From the NCBI GenBank assembly GCA_001436895.1, contig JQAY01000001.1:261972-313851 (forward strand): a stretch of 51,880 bases of DNA, given 5' to 3'. Position numbers and translations under genes: made by a program. The notes beneath the pieces were generated by a model. It was not told the origin of the DNA. It saw nothing but the letters and a program-made list of their open reading frames with translations, and did no database searches. The DNA comes from Weissella confusa. GTDB taxonomy: Bacteria; Bacillota; Bacilli; Lactobacillales; Lactobacillaceae. Position 1 is the stretch's first letter. Every line of letters starts with the position of its first letter. This document shows, piece after piece, positions 8,862 to 16,581 of the stretch.

Positions 8862-8869
8862 GTTAAACT
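8841..8869 (+). promoter_or_regulatory. Promoter of rpsD
   Basis: TTGTAG at 8841-8846, 17-bp spacer and TAAACT at 8864-8869 with an extended TG at 8861-8862. It overlaps the preceding terminator and places the start of the leader near 8876. Confidence 0.55.
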
Positions 8870-8875
8870 AATTGA

Positions 8876-9052
8876 AGTGTTGAAAACTGCAGCGGATTGT
8901 CCGCAAGCTCGTCAACAATTCACCGACCCGTTTCAATTATGGCGGAGAACACACCAGTACCCGCGCTGCAGCGGTGAAAGTTTGGGTGAATTGCACGAAT
9001 GTGAGGCAATTCTCTAGAATTCAACAAAAATAAATTCTGGAGGACATTTAAT
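8876..9052 (+). ncRNA. Ribosomal protein S4 leader (autoregulatory mRNA pseudoknot)
   Basis: A 5' untranslated structure ahead of rpsD. Stem 8887-8894 pairs with 8964-8971 (8 bp). A 9-bp helix, 8916-8924 with 8985-8993, crosses it, so the two form a pseudoknot. A competing hairpin, 8988-8994 with 9006-9012, uses the same 3' strand. A further hairpin, 9016-9021 with 9033-9038, ends directly before the GGAGG ribosome site at 9039. Bacilli are known to carry an S4-binding leader in this place that represses rpsD. The pairings are read directly; the S4 binding is inferred. Confidence 0.8.
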
Positions 9053-9664
9053 ATGTCACGTTATACTGGACCTAAGTTCCGTGTTTCACGTCGTTTGGGT
9101 GTTTCTTTGTCAGGTACTGGTAAGGAAATTGCTCGTCGTAACTACGCCCCTGGAGATCACGGTGCCGGCCGTCGCGCAAAGATTTCTGATTACGGTATGC
9201 AATTGGCTGAAAAGCAAAAGGTACGTTTCACGTACGGTTTGACTGAGCGCCAATTCCACAACTTGTTTAACAAGGCTGGTAAGATCCGTAAGGGTACGCA
9301 CGGTGAAAACTTCATCGTATTGTTGGAGCGTCGTTTGGACAACATTGTTTACCGTTTGGGCTTGGCTTCAACGCGTCAACAAGCACGTCAATTGGTTAAC
9401 CACGGCCACATCTTGGTTGATGGTAAGCGTGTTGACATTCCTTCATACGAAGTTACTGTAGGTCAAGAGATCTCAGTTCGTGAGAAGTCACAAAAGAACG
9501 TTTACATCCAAGCTTCATTGGAAGCTACGGCTGGAACGTTGCCATTCGTTGAGTTCAACAAGGACGAGATGAAGGGTTCATTGGTTCGCTTGCCAGAGCG
9601 TTCAGAATTGGACCACGATTACAACGAAAACCTTATCGTTGAATACTACAACAAGTTGGGATAA
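9053..9664 (+). CDS. rpsD: 30S ribosomal protein S4
   Basis: A 203-aa primary 16S rRNA-binding protein that nucleates assembly of the 30S body. The N-terminus ([20 protein letters not shown]) and the S4 RNA-binding domain ([34 protein letters not shown], about 93-126) are typical, and the length is standard for Bacilli. It stands alone, as is usual in Firmicutes, rather than in the alpha operon. The leader upstream suggests feedback by S4 itself. The zinc-type Cys motif of some S4 paralogues is absent. Confidence 0.98.
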   Translation: MSRYTGPKFRVSRRLGVSLSGTGKEIARRNYAPGDHGAGRRAKISDYGMQLAEKQKVRFTYGLTERQFHNLFNKAGKIRKGTHGENFIVLLERRLDNIVYRLGLASTRQQARQLVNHGHILVDGKRVDIPSYEVTVGQEISVREKSQKNVYIQASLEATAGTLPFVEFNKDEMKGSLVRLPERSELDHDYNENLIVEYYNKLG

Positions 9665-9695
9665 TTTTATTATTCGTACTTGTTGTACAACAAAG

Positions 9696-9728
9696 AAGCA
9701 CGAAACGATTATGTTTCGTGCTTTTTTT
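9696..9728 (+). terminator. Rho-independent terminator
   Basis: An 11-bp perfect stem (9696-9706 with 9713-9723) and seven T residues after rpsD. Confidence 0.9.
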
Positions 9729-9860
9729 GTGGCATTCTGAGGGTTCGAAGCAGGCATAATCTGAATTGCGTCAGATGGTACAATTAAATTTATCACAGCA
9801 GCTGTTGGTCTAAACATCCGACGTGACCACGCTGCTTTATCCAACGCTTGGGAGAAAAAT

Positions 9861-10886
9861 ATGGAAAAATCTGTCGCGAAAAAGAAGCGGGTGGGCTGGC
9901 TTGATTACGGGAAAGGTATCCTGATTTTGAGTGTTGTGCTAGTTCATACGATTGGTTCACTATATAAAACCGGCCAATTTCCAGCAGCAGCTATGGAGCT
10001 AGAAATGTCGCAACGCGTACTATTTATGTTCGTTATGCCGGTATTTTTTGCTATTTCAGGGTACTTGTTCAAACCTTCGACTGACTGGCGTCAATACATA
10101 ACAGGGTTGGGAAAGAAGTTGGTAATGCTGGGCGTACCGTATGTTGTCTTTTCGGTTGTCTACGTCATCCTGCAAAATCTATCATCATCTACAGTGCATG
10201 ATCGATACGCAATCGGTGATTTGTTGTACATTGGCATCAAGCCAGTTGGGTATCTATGGTACTTGTATGTATACTTCTTTATCTTGGTTCTCTTCGGTGC
10301 GTTGACTTTGGTGATTAAGCGCAAAGCTGTGCTGCTGGTGGTATACACCGTACTGTTTGCATTGGCAATTTTGGGTTTCTTGCCAACGTTGTATGCGATT
10401 AACCAAACGGTACTTTGGGGCGCAACATTCTTAGTTGGTTACTTGCTACGTTCAAAGTTGCAGCGTGGCCAGATGGCTGTGCTGGGTGTTGTGTCATTGG
10501 GGCTGATTATTGCTTTGTGGATTTTGCAAGGTGCGTCAACTTGGTTTTATGATACGAACTTCATTACACCGGCTAATTTTATGATTAAGCTTTTGACGAT
10601 TCCAGTCTTCTTTGCAATATTCATGTGGCTTGGTGAAATGACAGACAAGGTTTCAAATGTGGTGCGTTACTTTGGTAAGATTTCACTTGTCATTTATTTG
10701 ATTCACCCACCGGTTGTATCAATTGCTCGTATTGTGGTGATGAAGGTGCTAGGTAACAATCTGTTGATCGACTTGGTACTTGTCTTTATGGTTGCGATGG
10801 CAGTTAGTTTGTTTGGCGAGTGGCTGTCAAAGAAATTGAAGTTAGTGGCATTTATCTTTTATCCAACACGATTCTATGCTAAGTAG
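9861..10886 (+). CDS. Membrane acyltransferase (acyltransferase_3 family)
   Basis: A 341-aa integral membrane protein with about ten hydrophobic helices. The N-terminal RVGWLDYGKGILILSVVLVH block carries the D-x-x-K/R-G-I and histidine pattern of acyltransferase_3 proteins. These move acyl groups (often acetyl) across the membrane onto sugars or wall polymers. A FPVFFAISGYLF-like second helix supports this. No SGNH hydrolase domain is fused, so it differs from OatA. The start has GGGAG 9 bases upstream. It stands alone; the target (peptidoglycan, teichoic acid or exopolysaccharide) cannot be told. Confidence 0.82.
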   Translation: MEKSVAKKKRVGWLDYGKGILILSVVLVHTIGSLYKTGQFPAAAMELEMSQRVLFMFVMPVFFAISGYLFKPSTDWRQYITGLGKKLVMLGVPYVVFSVVYVILQNLSSSTVHDRYAIGDLLYIGIKPVGYLWYLYVYFFILVLFGALTLVIKRKAVLLVVYTVLFALAILGFLPTLYAINQTVLWGATFLVGYLLRSKLQRGQMAVLGVVSLGLIIALWILQGASTWFYDTNFITPANFMIKLLTIPVFFAIFMWLGEMTDKVSNVVRYFGKISLVIYLIHPPVVSIARIVVMKVLGNNLLIDLVLVFMVAMAVSLFGEWLSKKLKLVAFIFYPTRFYAK

Positions 10887-10895
10887 GCGATGACG

Positions 10896-10937
10896 AAAAC
10901 GGACTCGGTAATCAATTAGATTGCCGGGTCCGTTTTT
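10896..10937 (+). terminator. Rho-independent terminator
   Basis: A long stem (about 17 bp, 10897-10913 with 10919-10935) with a T run after the acyltransferase gene. Confidence 0.85.
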
Positions 10938-11044
10938 CATTAGAAGCAGGTTGTTTTAATGGCGTTGGCTATCGATGTTTGGTTAAATAGTAAGTAAACT
11001 ATATTAATTAACGGGAATAACCATCTATAAAGACGTTTAGTCGT

Positions 11045-11050
11045 TATAAT
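11045..11050 (+). promoter_or_regulatory. -10 box of the Rgg-like gene leader
   Basis: A consensus TATAAT with no good -35 at 16-18 bp. It would start a transcript near 11057 that covers the leader and terminator before the regulator gene. Confidence 0.45.
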
Positions 11051-11056
11051 GAGTGA

Positions 11057-11155
11057 GGTTGTTAGCCCATTAACCTCAATCTTTATTACTAATACTGGGT
11101 TAACAACTTCCTGTGGGCCGGTTTAAAACGAATACGTTTTAAGCCGTTTTTTTAG
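11057..11155 (+). ncRNA. Leader RNA with terminator ahead of the Rgg-like gene
   Basis: An 11-bp stem pairs 11061... roughly 11058-11068 with 11097-11107 (GTTGTTAGCCC against GGGTTAACAAC, one G-U). An alternative short hairpin, GAGGTT at 11055-11060 with AACCTC at 11072-11077, uses the same 5' strand, so the two exclude each other. A 12-bp terminator stem (11119-11130 with 11135-11146, AATA loop) and seven T residues follow. Only about 33 bases separate the T run from the next ATG, too few for a promoter. This suggests attenuation of that gene, or a small RNA with partial read-through. No known riboswitch class was recognised. Confidence 0.55.
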
Positions 11156-11186
11156 AGAGTAGTATTTTAGAGGAGTAAGGCTAACA

Positions 11187-12983
11187 ATGTTAAGGACAAT
11201 TGGTCAGGTGATCAATGAAGTTAGACGCGAAAAACGGGTCTCTTTGGCAGAAATTGTGGCATTAGGCATCAGTAAGTCGCGGTATTATCGTTTCATAGAA
11301 GGTGAAATTGACATGAGCATGATTGATATGATGTCAATCATGGACGCGTTAACAATTTCATTCAGTGAACTAGGACTATTAACAGGCAAGTCGCGCTTTC
11401 AAGACATTTCGATTCGTTGGTTAATGAACGCAGACATTAACGAACTAACCCAACGGGCGCAAGGCGTTGATGACCAAGATACGGACTTCCGTAAACTGTT
11501 GTTTCAAGCGGTGGTGGCATTGCGCAAAGGTGAATCAATGCAGGAAGCGGTCACGCAAATGTATGAGCGCTTGGTAACGATTGATATCTTTACCCTGTTA
11601 GATATCGTTGCATTTGCTGTTATTGCCCCGGAACTAACAGTGGGGCAGTTTAAGCGATTGTATTTGTGCTATGCACGAAGCATGTCGAACTTTCAAAACT
11701 ATTTAACGAATGACATGTATGACGCGGTGCTGACAATTCATTTGGCGGCTGTCGATAAATTGCTGGTGCAACCGGAAAACCGTAGCTATGACAATTCAAT
11801 GTTTGTGATTGAGACTATCTTGAACCAATACTCAGAGCCACAATTCATGGAACTGAGAATTTTACAACAAATGATGCAGTTGTTCAAAACAACAGTTGAG
11901 GGGTTGTTATACACAACGACGAGTCGCATGACAATTTTATTGCTAGCTGTGAAGAATCAACATGTTGAGACTGTTAAAACGCGGTTGATTTCAGTTGACT
12001 TACTGCCATTGTGGAATGAAATTCAAGTGTCGACGGCTAGTTTTTGGATAAGGCGTCATGAGCACGATGCGTTTCCGCGGTTTTCAACCTTGCCACCAGA
12101 AGAACTGTTTGAACACTTTGGGGATGTATTGCGTCGCATCATGAAGCAAAAGCATATTACGCCAGGTATGGCGGTGGATGCTGGTATTTCAACATACAAG
12201 TTGTATCGAACCTATAATGAGACGCATTATCTGGAGTTAGAAGAGTTAATTACGTTGATGCGACTGGTCGACTTGATGCCGAGTGACATCTATGCCGTGA
12301 TGCGTCGCCGTGTGATTAATGTGACGAACTCAACCTGGCATCAATATAATTGGCAACATGTTAATCCGTTGGGTTACGATGCCATGGCACGTTCAATGGA
12401 GAAGCTTTACGAAGAAACCCATCTTCGTAAAGATTTGGAGGCTTACTTTGAATTCAAATCTTTGGATGGATTGTTCGTACGTCGCAATTGGCTACAGGGT
12501 GATGCTGCCGATGAGTTGAGTAAAAAAATCGGCAACGAATTAATGGGCATGGAAGTTTGGCATGCTGCTGAGTTCAGAGTAATGCGCTATGCCTTGCTTC
12601 ATGTCGATACTAAAGCAGGTGTTGAAATGTGGTCGCGGTCGATTCGCAAAGCTTTAAATGAAGCGGACCAGCAATACATTCAACACAATGCAGTCTTGGA
12701 TATTTATGAGTGGGCGATTTTACGGGCGATGCTGTTGCACAATAAAGAGTTGGCAAAGTCGTTACTTAAGGAATCACGGGTCGTTAACAACAATCCGGCA
12801 GATGTGCCGTTGTTTGGGCGAGGTCAACGTCGGTTGTTCGAACTGTATGAAGACTTGATTGATGAAGTACCGACGGCGCGCCGCCAATTACAAGAGCACT
12901 TGTCAGATTTTGTCATCCTGTCCGGAGATAGCAAATTTACGGATGCTTATCAAAAAATCTTGCGTCCATACTGGGAAAAGTGA
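11187..12983 (+). CDS. Tandem-duplicated Rgg/MutR-like transcriptional regulator
   Basis: A 598-aa protein made of two Rgg-like halves. Residues about 5-66 hold a helix-turn-helix (IGQVINEVRREKR, GISKSRYYRFIEGE). Residues about 311-372 repeat the same pattern (FGDVLRRIMKQKH, GISTYKLYRTYNE). Each is followed by about 230 residues of alpha-helical repeat typical of peptide-sensing Rgg/GadR/MutR regulators, which are normally about 280-300 aa in total. The family usually binds short signalling peptides. No obvious SHP-type peptide gene lies beside it. It starts with AGAGGAG. It follows a leader with a terminator and is monocistronic. Role in control of gene expression is inferred from the family; the targets are unknown. 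Confidence 0.8.
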   Translation: MLRTIGQVINEVRREKRVSLAEIVALGISKSRYYRFIEGEIDMSMIDMMSIMDALTISFSELGLLTGKSRFQDISIRWLMNADINELTQRAQGVDDQDTDFRKLLFQAVVALRKGESMQEAVTQMYERLVTIDIFTLLDIVAFAVIAPELTVGQFKRLYLCYARSMSNFQNYLTNDMYDAVLTIHLAAVDKLLVQPENRSYDNSMFVIETILNQYSEPQFMELRILQQMMQLFKTTVEGLLYTTTSRMTILLLAVKNQHVETVKTRLISVDLLPLWNEIQVSTASFWIRRHEHDAFPRFSTLPPEELFEHFGDVLRRIMKQKHITPGMAVDAGISTYKLYRTYNETHYLELEELITLMRLVDLMPSDIYAVMRRRVINVTNSTWHQYNWQHVNPLGYDAMARSMEKLYEETHLRKDLEAYFEFKSLDGLFVRRNWLQGDAADELSKKIGNELMGMEVWHAAEFRVMRYALLHVDTKAGVEMWSRSIRKALNEADQQYIQHNAVLDIYEWAILRAMLLHNKELAKSLLKESRVVNNNPADVPLFGRGQRRLFELYEDLIDEVPTARRQLQEHLSDFVILSGDSKFTDAYQKILRPYWEK

Positions 12984-13068
12984 CGTCCGAAAAATGGGCA
13001 TCTTTACGATTGCGAATATCTGATGATGCAAGTATCGGGAAGTTTTATTTGGCTGGGTCATAAATTTG

Positions 13069-13074
13069 TATGAT
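13069..13074 (+). promoter_or_regulatory. Possible -10 box of the intergenic RNA
   Basis: TATGAT lies about 7 bases before the first hairpin of the 13081-13275 RNA candidate. A TTGGCT at 13049-13054 is only 14 bp away, so the promoter is weakly supported. Confidence 0.3.
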
Positions 13075-13080
13075 TAAGGG

Positions 13081-13275
13081 TAGAGTTGAAACCCCATTCA
13101 ACTCTAAGTTGTGAACATGAGTCGCAGCTGGCACCATGGCGCTAACAAGCCTAACCTGTTTCCCACCGCGCTGTGGTGCCCCTTTAACTTTCCGTCCGTG
13201 AAAACAGCTATTCACGGAAAACCGGGTTACATCCCGGATACATACCTGACACCGCACATTGGCGGTGTTTTTTTA
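13081..13275 (+). ncRNA. Structured intergenic RNA candidate, six hairpins and terminator
   Basis: Consecutive hairpins: 13081-13090/13097-13106 (10 bp, loop ACCCCA); 13107-13114/13122-13129 (8 bp); 13130-13142/13168-13180 (13 bp, 25-nt loop). Then 13195-13202/13211-13218 (8 bp); 13222-13226/13233-13237 (5 bp); and a terminator, 13249-13255/13262-13268, with a T run. The Dyp peroxidase has its own -10 boxes after the terminator, so this is more likely a separate small RNA than its leader. C-rich stretches (loop ACCCCA, CCCCTTTAACTTTCC at 13178-13192) are complementary to G-rich ribosome sites. No known Rfam class was recognised. Confidence 0.6.
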
Positions 13276-13315
13276 TATAGAAGTGTTGGAAACAGTAATT
13301 GGCATGCGCCCGGAT

Positions 13316-13340
13316 TATAATGAATTCAGAACGATATAAT
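13316..13340 (+). promoter_or_regulatory. Promoter region of the Dyp peroxidase gene
   Basis: Two exact TATAAT boxes, 13316-13321 and 13335-13340, lie between the RNA terminator and the ribosome site. No -35 box of good match was found at 17 bp for either, so the active one cannot be named. Confidence 0.4.
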
Positions 13341-13356
13341 TTTGGGGGATAATATC

Positions 13357-14301
13357 ATGCCAGTAACACCAACTAAGGCGCAAGATGTATGGAAAGACGT
13401 GGGAAAGAATGTGTCTTTCGTCGTATTGAAATTAAAGCGCGAGAATTTGGCAGCAGACCAAGAAGCGATTGCTGAGTTTGCTGATCGGTCGCAAGCTATT
13501 GAACGCTCGATGATGATTCGGGCAGCGGATGCGAATTTGAAAGTATCGATTGGGTTCAGTCGAACGGCATGGGATTATCTGTTCCCGAATGCTGCGGTAC
13601 CTAAGCAACTAGAAACCTACACAACATTGACGGGACCAGAATATAGTATGCCGGCATCTGAAGGCGACATTTTCTTGCACGTTCGCGCAGGAGATGAGGC
13701 GGTGGTGTACGAAGTCGTCCGTCAGTTCATGGTCTTTCTAGAGCCAATCGCAACCGTGCTTGATGAGACAAAGGGTTTCCGTTATTTTGAAGGACGCGCC
13801 ATTATTGGCTTTATTGATGGTACCGAAGCACCGGCTGAATTTGAAGCAGCCGATTATGCGCTGGTAGGGGAGGAGGACCCGGAGTATATTAATGGGTCGT
13901 ACGCCTTTGCCCAAAAGTGGCTGCATGACATGGACTTCTGGGGCAAAATGAAAACAGAAGAACAGGAAAAAGCGGTAGGTCGTCATAAGTTTGATGATTT
14001 GGAACTAGAGGATGATGAAAAGTTTCATAATGCACATAATGTCGCTGCTAAGATTGAAGTTGATGGTGAAGAGCAAAAAATTGTCCGTATGAACGTGCCG
14101 TTTTCTGATCCAGCAACCGGAAAAACGGGGACCTACTTTATTGGTTATTCACGTTACTGGTCAGTGACGAAGGCGATGTTGCAACAAATGGTGGATATGT
14201 CCGACTTTTTGTTGACGTTCTCAACCATCCAATCAGGTCAACTATTCTTTATCCCATCGCGTGATACACTGGGCGAAATCGCAGATGGGGCGCTGTTTTA
14301 G
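13357..14301 (+). CDS. Dyp-type (dye-decolorizing) heme peroxidase
   Basis: A 314-aa haem peroxidase of the YfeX/EfeB-like class that uses hydrogen peroxide to oxidise aromatic or porphyrin substrates. The family motif GFIDG is at 151-155 (catalytic Asp154). The proximal haem histidine is probably His227 in HNAHNVA, and the distal Arg is Arg244 in IVRMNVPFS. There is no signal peptide, so the enzyme is cytosolic. The ATG at 13357 follows GGGGGAT; an upstream TTG in frame lies in the ribosome site and is not used. It is monocistronic between the structured RNA and a strong terminator. Lactic acid bacteria lack haem synthesis, so it depends on taken-up haem. Confidence 0.9.
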   Translation: MPVTPTKAQDVWKDVGKNVSFVVLKLKRENLAADQEAIAEFADRSQAIERSMMIRAADANLKVSIGFSRTAWDYLFPNAAVPKQLETYTTLTGPEYSMPASEGDIFLHVRAGDEAVVYEVVRQFMVFLEPIATVLDETKGFRYFEGRAIIGFIDGTEAPAEFEAADYALVGEEDPEYINGSYAFAQKWLHDMDFWGKMKTEEQEKAVGRHKFDDLELEDDEKFHNAHNVAAKIEVDGEEQKIVRMNVPFSDPATGKTGTYFIGYSRYWSVTKAMLQQMVDMSDFLLTFSTIQSGQLFFIPSRDTLGEIADGALF

Positions 14302-14311
14302 ACGTTAAATC

Positions 14312-14345
14312 AAAGCACTGACTATTGTCAGTGCTTTATTTTTTA
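14312..14345 (+). terminator. Rho-independent terminator
   Basis: An 11-bp perfect stem (14312-14322 with 14327-14337), TATT loop and T-rich tail. Confidence 0.9.
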
Positions 14346-14396
14346 CCAACTCTTTTAAAGAATACTGACCTTTTGTTCCCCATCTAAATTAACAAC

Positions 14397-14591
14397 TGTG
14401 GATAACTTGTTGATAAGTTTGTGGACGCGTTGTGGAAACTCTGTGGAAAACTAGTTTAATTGTTATCATCAAAATCTCATTTTCTAACAAAACTATCCAC
14501 AGGTTATCCACAAGAGAATGGATGTTTCATTTGGCACTTGTGGATAATGTGGAAAACTTTTAGTGGTTAATGATGGTCTTTTTGTGGAAAA
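14397..14591. other. DnaA-box cluster (non-dnaA location)
   Basis: Three exact boxes (TTATCCACA or complement): 14397-14405, 14504-14512 and 14539-14547. Five boxes with one mismatch: 14408-14416, 14442-14450, 14493-14501, 14548-14556 and 14583-14591. Weaker copies at 14420 and 14431 fill a run of five same-strand units starting at 14397, 14408, 14420, 14431 and 14442, i.e. 11-12 bp apart, one helical turn. The cluster lies in a 483-bp gene-free stretch before ezrA. Neither dnaA nor dnaN is present and gene orientation does not switch here, so oriC itself is unlikely. A DnaA-titration or regulatory cluster, as described in B. subtilis, is the likely role. Confidence 0.8.
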
Positions 14592-14689
14592 TGTCATGAG
14601 ATATATATTTGCCCGCAAATAATCTGTAAACGCGATTAAAAAAGGTTAAAGAACGCCAAGTAAAACCTAAGTCGGGGCAAAAAAAGCGG

Positions 14690-14718
14690 TTGTAAAACCG
14701 ATGGCGTGATAATCTAAT
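14690..14718 (+). promoter_or_regulatory. Promoter of ezrA
   Basis: TTGTAA at 14690-14695, 17-bp spacer and TCTAAT at 14713-14718. An 8-bp hairpin (14749-14756 with 14763-14770) follows in the leader, ending next to the AAGGTAGGTAG ribosome site. Confidence 0.5.
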
Positions 14719-14784
14719 ATGTAGATAATTCCCGAATAGTAAGGAGCTTGGTGACGATTAGGCGTCGCCAAAGGTAGGTAGAGT

Positions 14785-16518
14785 ATGACACAGATTGGAC
14801 ATATCGTAATTGGCTTGATAGTTGTCGTAGCAGCCATTTACTTGATTATCTTTGTCTCTCAACGATTGACTGCACGCAAGGTAGCTAAGTTGCTTCAGAA
14901 GAAGGAACAATTAGCTGAAATTCCAATGCGTGATCGCTTGGTGAAAGGACGTCAATTGAGTTTGACGGGTCAATCACTTAAGCAATTCCAATTGTTGGAG
15001 AATAAATACGGCACACTTGAAACGCAAGGCTTCAATGAAATTGAAAACCAAGCCAACAGTGTTCTATTCGAATCACAAGGCTTGAACTTCGTGAAGACAG
15101 CGCAAGAATTGAAGCAATTGCAACAATTGATTCGTGATGCTGAAATGACGATTGATGTTGTAAATCAAGGTTTGTCTGATTTGGAAAAGCTAGACGAAGC
15201 GCACAAGGCAGCCGTGAAGGAACTTGAAGTTAAGTATCAAGACCTACGTAAGACGTTGTTGTCACAAAACTTTAGTTTCGGACCAGCAATCGATAAGTTG
15301 GAAGAAATTTTGGGATCATTGGAAGATGACTTTGCTGAGTTTGCCCGTTTGACGGAAGCTGGTGATCACGCAACGGCCGCCGGTATCTACGAGACGTTGG
15401 GGATGGAAACGAACCAACTTGAACAACGCATTGAACAAATCCCAGGGTTGTTCAAGTCATTGGATGATACGTTGCCAGGGCAATTAGCAGAATTGCACGA
15501 CGCGTATGACAAGATGGCCGCTGAAGGATTCAAGTTTGAAACGGATATTCCAGAAGAGCTTGAAGAGCTTGAAACCCAACGCAACAACGCATTGGATTTG
15601 CTGGCTGACTTAACGTTGAAGCAAGTTACTGAAACGATTGCGCAAATGGAAGCCCGTACAGAAGTGTTGTACGAAACATTTGAAAAGGAAGCTAGTTCAG
15701 CGCAAGAGGTTTGGGAGAACAATGAGCAGTTAACTGCTTACGTTGTTCACAACAAGCGTCAAAATCACGAATTGTACATTGAGTTGGACCGCCTGAATCA
15801 AGATTTTGTCTTTACTAAGGATGAAGTTGGTCAAGTACGTAGTTGGGAAATCCAACTTTCAAATGTTTCAGTTAGCTTGGAAGAATTGAAGGCATCAATT
15901 TCACAACACGAAGTTGTCTTCTCACACTTGCTAGAAACGCAAAACGGTTTGCGCGAAGAGCTTGAGCGCATTGAAAAGGAACAAGTTTCAATGTGGGAAG
16001 GCTTGAAGGAGCTACCACAGTTGGTGCAACAATCGCGTAACCGCGTGACGTTGTTGTCGGACAAGTTGCGCCAAATCCAACGTGCGGTTGAACGTCAGGG
16101 GTTGCCTGGTTTGCCCGATACGTACATGAGTTTCTTCTACGCGGTGAACGATGAGTTAGGCCGTTTGAAGCAACAGCTTGGGTTGTCACGTATTAATGTT
16201 GATGATGTTTTGCGTCAGCTAAGCATTGTGACGGCTGATTTGGATACGTTGCAAGAAAACACCGATGCACTAATTGAGGCTGCGTCAGTGACAGAACGTT
16301 TGGTACGCAAGGCGTTGTCATATCGTGATAATGCAGATGTTGTGCAAGCAACGCAACAAGCGCGTTACTACTACGAAACTGATTTTGACTACACACGTGC
16401 GATGAACACGTTGGGTGCGGTCATTGATCAACAAGAGCAAGGCGCTACAGCTCGTCTTGTGAATGCATACCGCCAAGAGCAAGCAACTTTGCAAGCGGAA
16501 TTTGCAGAACAACAATAG
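14785..16518 (+). CDS. ezrA: Septation ring formation regulator EzrA
   Basis: A 577-aa membrane-anchored protein of the divisome that binds FtsZ and limits Z rings to midcell in Firmicutes. One N-terminal membrane helix (about 5-25, IGHIVIGLIVVVAAIYLIIF) is followed by RLTARK and then almost only long coiled coil (many E, L, Q heptads), matching the spectrin-like EzrA fold and the family's length of about 560-575. It ends in a Q/A-rich tail. It is monocistronic. The DnaA-box cluster 190-390 bases before its start makes control by DnaA or replication state conceivable, but that is inference. Confidence 0.93.
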   Translation: MTQIGHIVIGLIVVVAAIYLIIFVSQRLTARKVAKLLQKKEQLAEIPMRDRLVKGRQLSLTGQSLKQFQLLENKYGTLETQGFNEIENQANSVLFESQGLNFVKTAQELKQLQQLIRDAEMTIDVVNQGLSDLEKLDEAHKAAVKELEVKYQDLRKTLLSQNFSFGPAIDKLEEILGSLEDDFAEFARLTEAGDHATAAGIYETLGMETNQLEQRIEQIPGLFKSLDDTLPGQLAELHDAYDKMAAEGFKFETDIPEELEELETQRNNALDLLADLTLKQVTETIAQMEARTEVLYETFEKEASSAQEVWENNEQLTAYVVHNKRQNHELYIELDRLNQDFVFTKDEVGQVRSWEIQLSNVSVSLEELKASISQHEVVFSHLLETQNGLREELERIEKEQVSMWEGLKELPQLVQQSRNRVTLLSDKLRQIQRAVERQGLPGLPDTYMSFFYAVNDELGRLKQQLGLSRINVDDVLRQLSIVTADLDTLQENTDALIEAASVTERLVRKALSYRDNADVVQATQQARYYYETDFDYTRAMNTLGAVIDQQEQGATARLVNAYRQEQATLQAEFAEQQ

Positions 16519-16526
16519 TCCAATCT

Positions 16527-16564
16527 AAACGGTCATCTGATGAGTTATCGGATGACCGTTTTTT
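16527..16564 (+). terminator. Rho-independent terminator
   Basis: A 15-bp stem with one G-U pair (16527-16541 with 16546-16560) and T run after ezrA. Confidence 0.85.
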
Positions 16565-16581
16565 GGAAAATGAGGTGTGAG

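Noticed and set aside
9733-9760. tRNA-like GGTTCGAA stretch after rpsD
   Set aside because: No acceptor or anticodon stem around it; no tRNA gene could be folded anywhere in the window.
11049-11126. A 25-codon ORF (ends TTSCGPV) overlapping the leader of the Rgg-like gene
   Set aside because: Its ATG overlaps the TATAAT box, no ribosome site precedes it and its stop lies in the terminator stem. It looks like chance, though a peptide product cannot be fully excluded.
13143-13181. T-box riboswitch in the intergenic RNA
   Set aside because: CCCACCGCG resembles part of the T-box sequence, but the TGGNACCGCG consensus, specifier stem and a downstream synthetase gene are absent.
14397-14591. Chromosomal origin oriC
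   Set aside because: No dnaA, dnaN or rpmH nearby, and gene orientation is the same on both sides. The boxes fit a secondary cluster better.
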